29,842 nucleotides of DNA from Candidatus Omnitrophota bacterium (GCA_028719045.1 JAQULD010000004.1:1-29842), one strand, 5' to 3'. Shown: positions 9,713 through 18,195, counted from the stretch's first letter. Translations and numbers: made by a program. The notes: generated by a model from the sequence alone, not told the origin.

Positions 9713-11455
9713 ATGAAGGATAAAGTCAGCCTTACGGCGTTTTTAGTGGCGCCCGCTTTCTGGATACTCGATGCCGCCGCGCAAACGTACTTGTTCGGCG
9801 CCGACAGTATTATAAAGGAGCTTTTTTATCCTCAGGCCGAGCGGCTTTTGATGCGCCTGTTTATAGCCGCGGTCATGATAATATTCGGCTTTATTTTTCT
9901 CGAACACAAGCGCGCGCTGGACGCCTTAAAGCGGGAACCCTCTACCGGAGAATCTCCGGAAAAAGAAGCCCGTTTGCTGGCGATAGAATCTTCTTTGCGG
10001 GAAAAAGAAGAGCAGATCAGGATTTCCGAAGAATCTCTTTCCGCGAGGAACAGGCTCCTTAATGCGCAGGAGGAGTCTTTACGGGCAAGGGAAGAGAAGA
10101 TTGCCTCCCTTGAGCTTAATTTGCCCGGGAAAGAAAAACGTTTGTCCGCCGTAGAATCTTCTTTGCTGGAAAAAGAAAAGCGCCTAAGGGACGCGGAAGA
10201 GGCGGTCTCCGGAAGGGACAACCTGCTTAACGAACGCGAAAGGGCCTTAAGGCAGCGCGAAGAGCGGCTGGAAAAACTGGATTCAGTTTCCCGGGAGTCC
10301 GTTTCAGAGAAAGAAAAACAGCTCGCCGCCAAAGAAGAAACGCTGCGGGAGAATGAATCCCGGCTTAAATCAATAGGGACCGCTTTATACGAGAAAGAAG
10401 AGAAACTAAAAGTTGCCGAAGAAGCGCTGAAAACAAAGTTCGCGGGGCTGGCCGCCGCGGAAAAATCGCTGCAGGAAAAGGTTGGCCTGCTTAAGGAGCA
10501 GGCTGAGTCTTTTAAAGCGCAGGAAACGCAATTAAAAGGCCAGCAAGGGGCAAAAGAAGAAAATATAAAGCTTGCCGAACAGTCTTTAAACGAAAAGGTG
10601 GAGCGCCTTAAAGCCGTGGAAGACGCCCTTAAGATAAAAGAAGAGGCTTTAAAGGCTAAACTGGAAAAGTTAAAGGCCGCTGAAATCAATCTGCGCGAAA
10701 AAGAGGGCGCGGCGGATATCCGGGAATCCACAGACGTAAAAGAGCAGCTTTTACAGTCAAGCAAGATGTCCGCCGTAGGCCAGCTTGCCAGCGGTGTGGC
10801 CTTTGAAATAAATAATTCGCTTAGCGCGATAGCCACTAATATGCAGCAGGTGCAGGAATTGGAACAACGGGGGGAGTTGAAACAGACAGACCTGAAGGTC
10901 ATCCTGGGCAAGGTCGAGGAATCCGTTTCCAGGTGTAAAAATATATCTTCCTCCCTCGTGGGTTTTTCCAGGCCCTGCGCGGATATATCGGAGCAGGTTT
11001 TATTGAATGATATCGTTAACAAAGTGATAGTCCTGACAGAAAACAAGATGAGGCTGCAGGGGATAGCTATAAAAAAAGAGTTAAAGCCCGATTTGCCCAT
11101 GATTATGGGCGATCCGGCGTTTCTCCAGTTGGCCTTTTTTAATCTTCTTTCGCGCGCCAAGTTTTCCATCCAGAAGAAATCATCCAGGGATGGGGGAACG
11201 ATTTCCATCGTAACTTCGGTTGATCCCCAGGACAACCGCGTGTGTTTAAGTATTTCCGACACAGGCGTCCGGATAACCGAAGAGAATATAGGGCATATAT
11301 TCGAACCGTTTTATGCCAACACCCAGGCGGCCGGGTCCGCGGTACTGGATTTATCTTTCGTCTATAGTATTATTAATGAACATAAAGCCACGGTGAAAGT
11401 GGAGAGCAGGGAGAACCAGTTAACCACTTTCAGGATAAGTTTTCCTGCCGCCTAA
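9713..11455 (+). CDS. Degenerate histidine kinase (pseudokinase) with two TM helices and long coiled-coil repeat
   Basis: A 580-residue protein. Two membrane helices lie at about 5-27 and 45-64. About 17 units of a 14-residue E/K/R/L-rich repeat follow at about 90-335. A HisKA/HATPase module then covers about 345-580. The module is clearly related to the two kinases encoded downstream (shared LLQSSKM-AVGQLASGVA). Every catalytic landmark is changed: the phospho-acceptor His of AHEINNPL is Phe364 (AFEINNSL), the N-box Asn of SNA is Arg481 (SRA), G1 DTGIGI is DTGVRI, and G2 GEGTGLGL is replaced by a stretch without the glycines. The frame is intact over 1.7 kb, which argues for a retained non-enzymatic role. 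It starts one base after gspF, so coupled translation is likely. A scaffold or antagonist of the active kinases at the secretion platform is my inference. Confidence 0.85.
   Translation: MKDKVSLTAFLVAPAFWILDAAAQTYLFGADSIIKELFYPQAERLLMRLFIAAVMIIFGFIFLEHKRALDALKREPSTGESPEKEARLLAIESSLREKEEQIRISEESLSARNRLLNAQEESLRAREEKIASLELNLPGKEKRLSAVESSLLEKEKRLRDAEEAVSGRDNLLNERERALRQREERLEKLDSVSRESVSEKEKQLAAKEETLRENESRLKSIGTALYEKEEKLKVAEEALKTKFAGLAAAEKSLQEKVGLLKEQAESFKAQETQLKGQQGAKEENIKLAEQSLNEKVERLKAVEDALKIKEEALKAKLEKLKAAEINLREKEGAADIRESTDVKEQLLQSSKMSAVGQLASGVAFEINNSLSAIATNMQQVQELEQRGELKQTDLKVILGKVEESVSRCKNISSSLVGFSRPCADISEQVLLNDIVNKVIVLTENKMRLQGIAIKKELKPDLPMIMGDPAFLQLAFFNLLSRAKFSIQKKSSRDGGTISIVTSVDPQDNRVCLSISDTGVRITEENIGHIFEPFYANTQAAGSAVLDLSFVYSIINEHKATVKVESRENQLTTFRISFPAA
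9980..10714 (+). repeat. 14-residue (42-bp) degenerate tandem repeat coding for coiled coil
   Basis: Residues about 90-335 of the gene at 9713 break into about 17 units of 14 residues with the pattern AxExxLxxKExxLx, for example AIESSLREKEEQIR, AQEESLRAREEKIA, AVESSLLEKEKRLR, VAEEALKTKFAGLA and AVEDALKIKEEALK. Two units carry insertions of four or more residues. Fourteen residues are two heptads, so this predicts a long continuous coiled coil, roughly 35 nm if fully helical at 0.15 nm per residue. DNA similarity between units is low, so the array is old. Confidence 0.75.
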
Positions 11456-11504
11456 TACAGGCCCCTGTTTTAGCGGCCAGGCAAGTTTTTAAGGGAGGGA
11501 GCTC

Positions 11505-11711
11505 TTGAATATAACCTTATTTTTGTTTAGTTTGATGTTGTTCAGCTGGCCGTTTTTGGTCGCGCAGCTTAAGCCGGAAATGTTTTTTTATTTCCTCTTT
11601 TGCTCATGGTTGACCATCATTGTTCTCTTGTTTGCCATAAATCGAAAAACTAACGGCTCTTGTTCCAATAAAAGCGATGACTCCGCGAAAGGAAAAATAA
11701 ACAATGTTTAG
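11505..11711 (+). CDS. Small two-helix membrane protein overlapping the symporter-kinase gene
   Basis: A 68-residue protein with two predicted membrane helices (about 3-20 and 26-45) and a polar, Lys/Ser/Asn-rich C-terminal tail. The start is TTG 11505, supported by a strong Shine-Dalgarno GGGAGGGA at 11493-11500. Its 3' end overlaps the next gene by 8 bases, so translation is probably coupled. In Pseudomonas a small ORF, cbrX, overlaps cbrA, which also encodes an SSF-histidine kinase. The arrangement here is the same, but I could not test homology. I infer an accessory subunit or translational gate for the kinase. No known domain is recognised. Confidence 0.7.
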   Translation: MNITLFLFSLMLFSWPFLVAQLKPEMFFYFLFCSWLTIIVLLFAINRKTNGSCSNKSDDSAKGKINNV

Positions 11712-14700
11712 CCCGCTTACGGTTTTTCTCTCCGTTTTCGTTTATATCGCCTTGTTGTTTTGTATCTCCCTTTGGGTGGAAAGAAACGGCCCCCTGGGCA
11801 GAAAGCTGACTAACAATGCCTGGGTATATTCTTTATCTTTAGCGGTCTATTGCACTGCCTGGACATATTACGGAAGCGTGGGTAAAGCCGCCGCGAGCGG
11901 AATGTTGTTCCTCACGATATATCTTGGCCCCACCCTTGCGGTTATTTTCTGGTGGCTGATCCTGCGTAAGATGGCGCGCATAAAAAACACTTACCGGATC
12001 ACCAGTATCGCTGATTTTATTTCCGCCCGTTACAATAAATCCCAGGGCCTGGCGGCAATTGCCACGGCGGTGGCGTTCGTCGGGATATTGCCTTACATCG
12101 CGCTGCAGTTAAAAGCGATCTTTTCGACATTCGATATCATCACGAATGTCGGCCAATGGACATCCTTAAGCTCTAACCGGTTCAGTATCGATATGATGAT
12201 AGTCATGATGCTCATATTATTCAGCATACTTTTCGGCGTGCGCAGGCTTGACCCCACAGAGCGCCATCCCGGAATGATAATGACGTTAGTGGTCCAATCC
12301 ATAATAAAGTTGGTCGCGTTTTTGGCGGTCGGTATCTTTGTGACTTACGGCGTTTTCGGCGGGTTTGGCGATATCTTCAGGCATATAAACGCCAATCCTT
12401 TGCTTGTGGGCGTGATCAAAACCCAGCAGGAGTCTGTTCCCTACACCATGTGGATGACTTATCTTATACTGGCTATGTTCGCGATCTTATTCCTGCCAAG
12501 GCAGTTTCACGTCGCTGTGGTGGAGAATTCGGAGGAAAAACATATTCGCACCGCCATGTGGCTGTTCCCGCTGTATATGTTCCTGCTTAATATCTTTGTC
12601 TATCCTATAGCCATGGGCGGGCTGCTGGAAGGTTATTCCATCGCCGAAGCGGACACTTTTGTTTTAAAGCTGCCGCTTTCACACGGATACAACTGGCTCG
12701 GTTTGTTCGTGTTTCTGGGAGGCTTGTCCGCTGCTATGGGCATGATAATGGTGGCATCGGTCACTATTTCCACCATGGTTGTAAACCACTGGCTGCTTCC
12801 AGTGGTAGGCAAGTTCCGGCCGCTGGGTTTTTTAAGAAAGAACCTTTTGCAGTGCCGGTGGCTGGCGGTATGCGCGGTCATTATGGCGGGGTGGGTGTTC
12901 GCCGAGAAAGTAGGCGCTTCTTATACCCTGGTGAATATCGGCATGATCTCATTTGCCGCGGCCCTGCAGTTTGCCCCGGTAATTTTAGGAGGCATATTCT
13001 GGAAAAAAGCGAACAGGATAGGCGCTACCTTAGGGTTGTCCGCCGGGTTCCTGGTCTGGATATATACCATACTCATACCTTCTTTTGTGAAGAGCGGCTG
13101 GATATCGAAAAGCCTTATCGAAAACGGGCCTTTCGGCATAGGTTTCTTGAATCCTGAACACCTTTTCGGCATCGTCAGGCTTGATTCATTGTCACACGGC
13201 GTTTTATGGTCGATGCTTTTCAACATAGGACTGTATATACTCGGTTCAGTGTGTTTTAAGCAGGAAAAAGAAGAGGAAGATATCGCCGATGAATTTGTGG
13301 ACATCCTTTCCTCATCCGCGGTTGTCGCTAAATCGGAACAGGACAAACCGTATATCGCCCTGGTCAATAAAAAAACAATAATCGAAGATTTCCTCTGCCA
13401 GTATTTTTCCAAGAAAGATTCCGGAGTTATTATTGAAAAATGCCTTGTTGAAACAGGGCTCGGGAGTAAAGAGAAGATTTCCATTGTCGACCTGGCGGAA
13501 TTAAACGGCTGCGTGGAAAAATATTTGTCGGGCACCATGGGGACAGCTTCCGCGCACAGGGTGTTAAAGGAAAGCGGTATTTTTTCAGCTGAAGAGGCTA
13601 AGGACCTTGAAAGCGCTTACGCTGAAATCATTGCCAACCTTAAGTTAAGCCCGGAAGACTTAAAAGGAAAAATAGATTATTATCAGGAAAGAGAGACCCT
13701 GATAACAAAGCATGCCCTTGAGCTTGAGACCAAAATAAAAGAACTCGAGGAGAATATCCGGCAGCGCAAGCGCGCCGAAGAAGAGTTGAAGTTGATCCAA
13801 AATGAGTTGGAAAGGCGCGTCCAGGAGAGGACCGCTGATCTCGTGAAGGCAAACGACGCGCTGCGCATTGAAATAACGGAGCGTAAGCGCACCGAAGAGG
13901 AACTCCAGCATAATTATGAATCCCAGGGCGTAATTAACCGGCTGCTTAACCTTTCTTTGACGGGTATTTCCGTGGATGAGCTCGTAAGGAGCGCCTTGGA
14001 CCTTATCCTTAAGATCAACTGGCTTTCCTTTGAATCTAAAGGCGCTATATTCTTAGCGGAAGAAAATAAGGAACTATTGGTGATGAAGGCGCAGAATAAT
14101 CTCCCCGAGCAGATACAGCAGCAATGCTCGGAGCTGGTTTTCGGCAAATGCCTTTGCGGGCGGGCGGCTTCCACTAAAAAAGCCCAATACGCGAACTGTA
14201 TAGATGAAAAACATGAAATACTCTATGAAGGCATAACCCCGCATGGCCACTATTGCGTGCCGATAGTATTCTCCGAAAAAGTGCTTGGGGTGTTAAACCT
14301 GTATATTAAAGAAAATCATACCTATAACCCGAAAGAAGAGGAATTCATCCACACTATCGCTTCTGTATTGGCGGGGATCATCATGCGTAAGCGCGCTGAG
14401 GAAAAAGCGGAAATAGAGAAAGAGAAGGCCCAGCGTTACTTTGATATTGCCGGGGTATTGCTTCTTGTCATTAATAAGGATTATACGGTCAACCTTATAA
14501 ATAACAGGGGCTGCAAGATACTGGGGTTTACCGAAGAGGAAATAATCGGCAGGAACTGGGATAATTTTGTCGCGGAAAACGAAAAAGAAACGGTAAAATC
14601 GATATTTACCAATATGTTGAAAAATGATGCGGAGGCTCCGGAATATTTCGAAAATGATCTCCTGACGAAGTCCGGGGAAAAAAGGCTTATCGCCTGGCAC

Positions 14701-15546
14701 AATACGGTATTGAAAAACGAGCAGGGCGAGGTTATCGGCACGCTCAGCTCAGGCGAGGACATTACAGACAGGAAACTCGCCGAGATCCAGCTTAAGGAAG
14801 CATATGAAAAATTAAAACATACCCAGTCGCAGCTTTTGCAGTCGAGTAAAATGGCGGCGGTGGGCCAGCTGGCCAGCGGTGTCGCGCACGAGATCAATAA
14901 CCCTCTGACAGGCGTCCTTAACAATGTGCAGCTTATCAAGATGGAGATGGACGCGAAAACAGATTTTAAACCGGATGAATTCAAGGAACTTATAAATATC
15001 GTGGAAGATTCCGCTAATAGGTGCAAGAATATTATCAGGTCGCTGCTTGATTTCGCGCGCGCCTCAAGCGGGCTTTTCCAGGTTGTTTCCCTGAACGACG
15101 TAATAGATAAAGTAGTGGCGCTTATAGGCCATGAGATGAAACTGCAGAACATAAACATCGAGAAAAAACTTGATCCGTATCTGCCTCAGGTAATGGGCGA
15201 CCTGCAGCTTATCCAGCAGGTTATTTTCAATATTATTTCCAACGCCAAATGGGCGATCCAGAAGAAATCCGGCAAAGAAGGCGGCGCTATCACTATTACC
15301 ACCAGTTACAACCCGCATGATAAAATAATTTTCCTGAGGATCCAGGATACCGGCATAGGCATCCCCAAGGAGAATCTCGAGCGGATATTCGAGCCGTTCT
15401 TCACCACGAAGCCCGTTGGCGAAGGGACGGGTTTGGGGTTGCCGTTTGTGTATAATATCATAAAGAACCACAAGGGGAATATCGAGGTGGAAAGCCAGGA
15501 AAATGAAGGAACGGTTTTTAAGATCAGCCTTCCTTCGACAAATTGA
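11704..15546 (+). CDS. Sodium:solute symporter-histidine kinase fusion (CbrA-like) with STAC, GAF and PAS domains
   Basis: A 1280-residue protein. Residues about 1-525 form a polytopic SSF (SLC5) transporter-type membrane domain of about 13 helices. Residues about 550-630 resemble STAC (the VEKYLSGTMGTASAH segment matches its LAGxxGxASAR-like motif). A coiled coil lies at about 650-735. GAF covers about 742-893 and PAS about 909-1019 (ending ITDRK). HisKA has phospho-acceptor His1062 in GVAHEINNPL. HATPase has the N-box SNAKWAIQ, DTGIGI and GEGTGLGL at about 1239-1246. All catalytic motifs are intact. It probably senses a transported solute or its flux and phosphorylates a receiver; the REC protein 24 bases downstream is the obvious candidate. 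It overlaps the small membrane gene by 8 bases. The ligand cannot be read from the sequence. Confidence 0.92.
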   Translation: MFSPLTVFLSVFVYIALLFCISLWVERNGPLGRKLTNNAWVYSLSLAVYCTAWTYYGSVGKAAASGMLFLTIYLGPTLAVIFWWLILRKMARIKNTYRITSIADFISARYNKSQGLAAIATAVAFVGILPYIALQLKAIFSTFDIITNVGQWTSLSSNRFSIDMMIVMMLILFSILFGVRRLDPTERHPGMIMTLVVQSIIKLVAFLAVGIFVTYGVFGGFGDIFRHINANPLLVGVIKTQQESVPYTMWMTYLILAMFAILFLPRQFHVAVVENSEEKHIRTAMWLFPLYMFLLNIFVYPIAMGGLLEGYSIAEADTFVLKLPLSHGYNWLGLFVFLGGLSAAMGMIMVASVTISTMVVNHWLLPVVGKFRPLGFLRKNLLQCRWLAVCAVIMAGWVFAEKVGASYTLVNIGMISFAAALQFAPVILGGIFWKKANRIGATLGLSAGFLVWIYTILIPSFVKSGWISKSLIENGPFGIGFLNPEHLFGIVRLDSLSHGVLWSMLFNIGLYILGSVCFKQEKEEEDIADEFVDILSSSAVVAKSEQDKPYIALVNKKTIIEDFLCQYFSKKDSGVIIEKCLVETGLGSKEKISIVDLAELNGCVEKYLSGTMGTASAHRVLKESGIFSAEEAKDLESAYAEIIANLKLSPEDLKGKIDYYQERETLITKHALELETKIKELEENIRQRKRAEEELKLIQNELERRVQERTADLVKANDALRIEITERKRTEEELQHNYESQGVINRLLNLSLTGISVDELVRSALDLILKINWLSFESKGAIFLAEENKELLVMKAQNNLPEQIQQQCSELVFGKCLCGRAASTKKAQYANCIDEKHEILYEGITPHGHYCVPIVFSEKVLGVLNLYIKENHTYNPKEEEFIHTIASVLAGIIMRKRAEEKAEIEKEKAQRYFDIAGVLLLVINKDYTVNLINNRGCKILGFTEEEIIGRNWDNFVAENEKETVKSIFTNMLKNDAEAPEYFENDLLTKSGEKRLIAWHNTVLKNEQGEVIGTLSSGEDITDRKLAEIQLKEAYEKLKHTQSQLLQSSKMAAVGQLASGVAHEINNPLTGVLNNVQLIKMEMDAKTDFKPDEFKELINIVEDSANRCKNIIRSLLDFARASSGLFQVVSLNDVIDKVVALIGHEMKLQNINIEKKLDPYLPQVMGDLQLIQQVIFNIISNAKWAIQKKSGKEGGAITITTSYNPHDKIIFLRIQDTGIGIPKENLERIFEPFFTTKPVGEGTGLGLPFVYNIIKNHKGNIEVESQENEGTVFKISLPSTN
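14842..14954 (+). repeat. HisKA segment, copy A of a near-identical coding duplication
   Basis: This 113-base stretch around the phospho-acceptor His of the symporter-kinase differs from 16712-16824 at only 8 positions by my count. All eight differences are synonymous third-position changes. The proteins are identical across it. Flanking DNA is less similar. Confidence 0.8.
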
Positions 15547-15569
15547 TGCAATGAGGGGGAGAGATTAAA

Positions 15570-15962
15570 ATGGAAGAGAAAAAAAGGATTTTTATCGCTG
15601 ACGACGATGAAGCCGCGCTGGTCAGCCTGAGAAAATTGCTGGAATTATCCGGTTTTGATGTGGAGGCGGTGAGGGAAGCCAAAGATATCGTGGCCAGGAT
15701 AAAGTCATTTAAACCCAATCTTTTGCTTCTGGACCTGCTTATGCCGCATCTGGGCGGCTTTGAGATCTGCCAGATGCTTAATAATGACAAGGAAACGCAA
15801 GGCATACCGATAATCATCATTTCCGGTTTAAGCGGTTACGCGGATATAAAGAGCGCTTATAAGCTCGGCGTAGTCGGATATGTCACAAAGCCTTACGATT
15901 TTAAGAAATTACTTGAGGAAATAAATAAAACCATTCGTTATAAAGAGGCTAAATTAGAATAG
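15570..15962 (+). CDS. Single-domain response regulator (REC)
   Basis: A 130-residue receiver domain with no output domain. The acidic pocket is D11-D12-D13, the phospho-acceptor Asp is D55 in LLLDLLMP, the Thr/Ser position is S85 (IIISG), and the conserved Lys is K107 in VTKPYDF. It sits between two active histidine kinases, so it is a plausible phosphoryl acceptor from either (CheY- or Spo0F-like). It may act by protein-protein contact with the secretion/pilus machine or as a relay intermediate. SD GGGGGAG precedes ATG 15570. Confidence 0.93.
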   Translation: MEEKKRIFIADDDEAALVSLRKLLELSGFDVEAVREAKDIVARIKSFKPNLLLLDLLMPHLGGFEICQMLNNDKETQGIPIIIISGLSGYADIKSAYKLGVVGYVTKPYDFKKLLEEINKTIRYKEAKLE

Positions 15963-15973
15963 CGGGATTGGAT

Positions 15974-17422
15974 ATGGAAGAAAAGAAAAAAGCTAAAAAA
16001 GTCAAATGCTGGGAGGTTTTTAAATGTGATGAATTTAAATGCCCGGCGTTTAAAATAAGGGACCTGAAGTGCTGGCTTATCCCCGGCACGCATTGCAGGA
16101 AGTGCACGCAGGGGAAATTTCTGGAGAAAATGGAGCTCTGCATAAAATGCAAAGTTTTCAAAAAGAATATGTCCGGGGGCTCCGTTAAGGCGACGCTTCA
16201 ATACGTAGCCGAGCAGTTTAGCGAATACAGCAAATTAAATAAGCGGCGCGAAGAGGAAAGCGAGAGTTCCAGGCAGGCATTGTCCAGAAGCGAAGAGCGT
16301 TTGCGGGACATCGTCTCTAACGCGGGCGAATGGATCTGGGAAGTGGACACAGCGGGGCGTTATACCTATTCAAGCCCTACCGTGGAAAAGATCTTAGGTT
16401 ATACCGCGGATGAAATGATCGGGAAGTTTTTTTATGACCTTTTTCTGCCGGAAGAAAAAGAATCATTAAAGGAAAAAGCGTTCGAAGTTTTTTCGCGCAA
16501 GAAAGTTTTTCATGGATTCATAAACAATAACCTGCATAAAGACGGCCATACGGTGATCGTGGAGACAACGGGGGTCCCGCTTTTAGGGACCGACGGAGAA
16601 TTAACGGGTTACAGGGGCGTGGACCGGGATATTACGGAGCGTAAGCGCGGCGAACAAGAGCTTAAAAACGCCTATGATCAGCTTAAACGGGCGCAGTCCA
16701 TGCTTTTGCAATCGAGTAAAATGGCGGCAGTGGGCCAGCTGGCGAGCGGTGTCGCCCACGAGATCAATAACCCCCTGACCGGCGTCCTTAATAACGTCCA
16801 GCTTATCAAGATGGAGATGGACGCTAAACATGATTTTAAAAGCGAGGAATTCAAAGACCTTTTAAGCGTGATAGAAGAATCCGCGCTTAGATGCAAGAAT
16901 ATCGTGCGGTCCCTGCTTGATTTTTCCCATTCTTCCACAGGCCAGTTCCAGACGTTGTCCCTTAATGAGATCTCTGAAAAAGTAACCGGCCTGATAGAGA
17001 ATGAGATGAGGCTGCAGAAGGTCACCATTCAAAAGGTGCTTTATCCGGAACTGCCCAGGATCTTCGGGGATTCGCAGCTTATCCAGCAGGTCATTTTTAA
17101 CGTTATTTCCAATGCCAAATGGGCGATACAAAAGAAATCTTCCGGAGACGGCGGTATTATTACCATTGAAACCGGGCACAGCCCTAAAGATAATTCCGTT
17201 ACAGTCAGTATCTCCGATACAGGAATAGGCATTTCCAGGAAGAACCTGGAGCATATTTTTGAGCCGTTTTTTACCACCAAAGCCGTGGGGGAAGGGACGG
17301 GCCTGGGATTATCCGTGGCTTATAACATTGTCAGGCAGCATAACGGAAGCATTAAAATCGAAAGCGAAGAAGGCGAAGGCACAACTATAACCATGAGCTT
17401 CCCCGTCCTTAAGGGAAACTGA
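15974..17422 (+). CDS. Histidine kinase with N-terminal eight-cysteine (two-CW type) domain and PAS
   Basis: A 482-residue protein with no membrane helix, so probably cytoplasmic. Residues 1-62 carry eight cysteines (C12, 18, 23, 33, 41, 44, 56, 59), including C12-W13 and C33-W34 pairs, as in two-CW domains. They probably bind zinc or an Fe-S centre. A short coiled coil follows, then PAS at about 106-226 (ending ITERK). HisKA has His262 in GVAHEINNPL. HATPase has the N-box SNAKWAIQ, DTGIGI and GEGTGLGL, all intact. The start was set at ATG 15974; an in-frame TTG lies two codons earlier at 15968, and neither has a strong Shine-Dalgarno. The catalytic part is very similar to that of the symporter-kinase. 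A redox or metal signal is an inference from the cysteines. Confidence 0.92.
   Translation: MEEKKKAKKVKCWEVFKCDEFKCPAFKIRDLKCWLIPGTHCRKCTQGKFLEKMELCIKCKVFKKNMSGGSVKATLQYVAEQFSEYSKLNKRREEESESSRQALSRSEERLRDIVSNAGEWIWEVDTAGRYTYSSPTVEKILGYTADEMIGKFFYDLFLPEEKESLKEKAFEVFSRKKVFHGFINNNLHKDGHTVIVETTGVPLLGTDGELTGYRGVDRDITERKRGEQELKNAYDQLKRAQSMLLQSSKMAAVGQLASGVAHEINNPLTGVLNNVQLIKMEMDAKHDFKSEEFKDLLSVIEESALRCKNIVRSLLDFSHSSTGQFQTLSLNEISEKVTGLIENEMRLQKVTIQKVLYPELPRIFGDSQLIQQVIFNVISNAKWAIQKKSSGDGGIITIETGHSPKDNSVTVSISDTGIGISRKNLEHIFEPFFTTKAVGEGTGLGLSVAYNIVRQHNGSIKIESEEGEGTTITMSFPVLKGN
16712..16824 (+). repeat. HisKA segment, copy B of a near-identical coding duplication
   Basis: Partner of 14842-14954: identical protein and eight synonymous differences in 113 bases. 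A second similar block covers the N-box region (around 15208-15270 versus 17077-17139). This suggests duplication of the kinase core followed by strong protein-level constraint or gene conversion. Confidence 0.8.
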
Positions 17423-17435
17423 GAAGAGCATACTT

Positions 17436-18176
17436 ATGAAAAACCTGAAAATACTTGTGGTAGACGATGAAAAAGTGGTAAGGGATTTTTTGTTGAAACT
17501 TTTGTCCATGGAAGCCGAAGAGGTAAAAACCGTTGAAAACGGCTTCCAGGCGATTGAAGCGGTAAAAGGGAATAAATTCGATTTCATATTCCTTGATATA
17601 AGGATGCCGGAAATAGACGGCGTGGAATTGCTCGGAGAGCTCAAAAAAATCTCTCCCGATACAAAGTATGTGATGATGACCGGCTACGCGGTCGATGATT
17701 TGATCGAAAAGGCAAAGCAGATAGGGATCTACGCTTCTATCAGGAAGCCTTTTGATATTAACCAGATACTTTCTTTCGTGAAAACCCCGGTAACGGCGCA
17801 GTCGAAGAACGCGGTAAACGTCCTTATTATAGACGATGATAAAAGCGTCCTGGATTTTTTCAAAAAATTGCTTAAAGACCAGATCTATGAAGTTACCTGC
17901 CTTGAAAAAGGCAAGGAAGCGTTTGACCTCGTAAGCAGGAGGGATTTCGATATAATTTTTCTCGACATGGTTTTAAAGGATATGAGCGGCGTTGAGCTTT
18001 ACCTGAAGATCCAGGAGACAAAGCCGAGCATTAATGTCATATTGATTACCGGCTACGCCGACAAAACAGCCGATATAGAGAGGATGGGAATAAAAAATTT
18101 CATCTACAAGCCGTTCGACATCAACCGTATATTGTCCGAAGTCGAAAAGGTTACAAAATTAAAACAAGGGAAATAA
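17436..18176 (+). CDS. Tandem double receiver-domain protein (REC-REC)
   Basis: A 246-residue protein with two complete receiver domains and no output domain. The first has D10-D11, phospho-acceptor D54 (FLDIRMP) and Lys in IRKPFD. The second starts at about residue 128 (NVLIIDDDKSV), with phospho-acceptor D177 (FLDMVLKD) and Lys in IYKPFD. Both pockets look competent. It follows the eight-cysteine kinase by 13 bases, making a likely cognate pair. Two receivers in one chain suggest integration of two kinase inputs or a phosphate sink. An effector must be another protein, since there is no DNA-binding, GGDEF or enzymatic region. Confidence 0.93.
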   Translation: MKNLKILVVDDEKVVRDFLLKLLSMEAEEVKTVENGFQAIEAVKGNKFDFIFLDIRMPEIDGVELLGELKKISPDTKYVMMTGYAVDDLIEKAKQIGIYASIRKPFDINQILSFVKTPVTAQSKNAVNVLIIDDDKSVLDFFKKLLKDQIYEVTCLEKGKEAFDLVSRRDFDIIFLDMVLKDMSGVELYLKIQETKPSINVILITGYADKTADIERMGIKNFIYKPFDINRILSEVEKVTKLKQGK

Positions 18177-18195
18177 TTTTCCCGGGGAGGGAGCA

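Noticed and set aside
9832..11262. A 476-codon open frame on the minus strand opposite the coiled-coil kinase
   Set aside because: It is a by-product of E/K-rich codons read backwards. The translation is Ser/Phe-rich low complexity with no domain, while the plus-strand frame has membrane helices and a clear kinase module.
11456..11492. Terminator between the pseudokinase and the small membrane protein
   Set aside because: Only 4-bp inverted repeats (GGCC/GGCC, CCTG/CAGG) were found. The short T-run is not placed after a stable stem.
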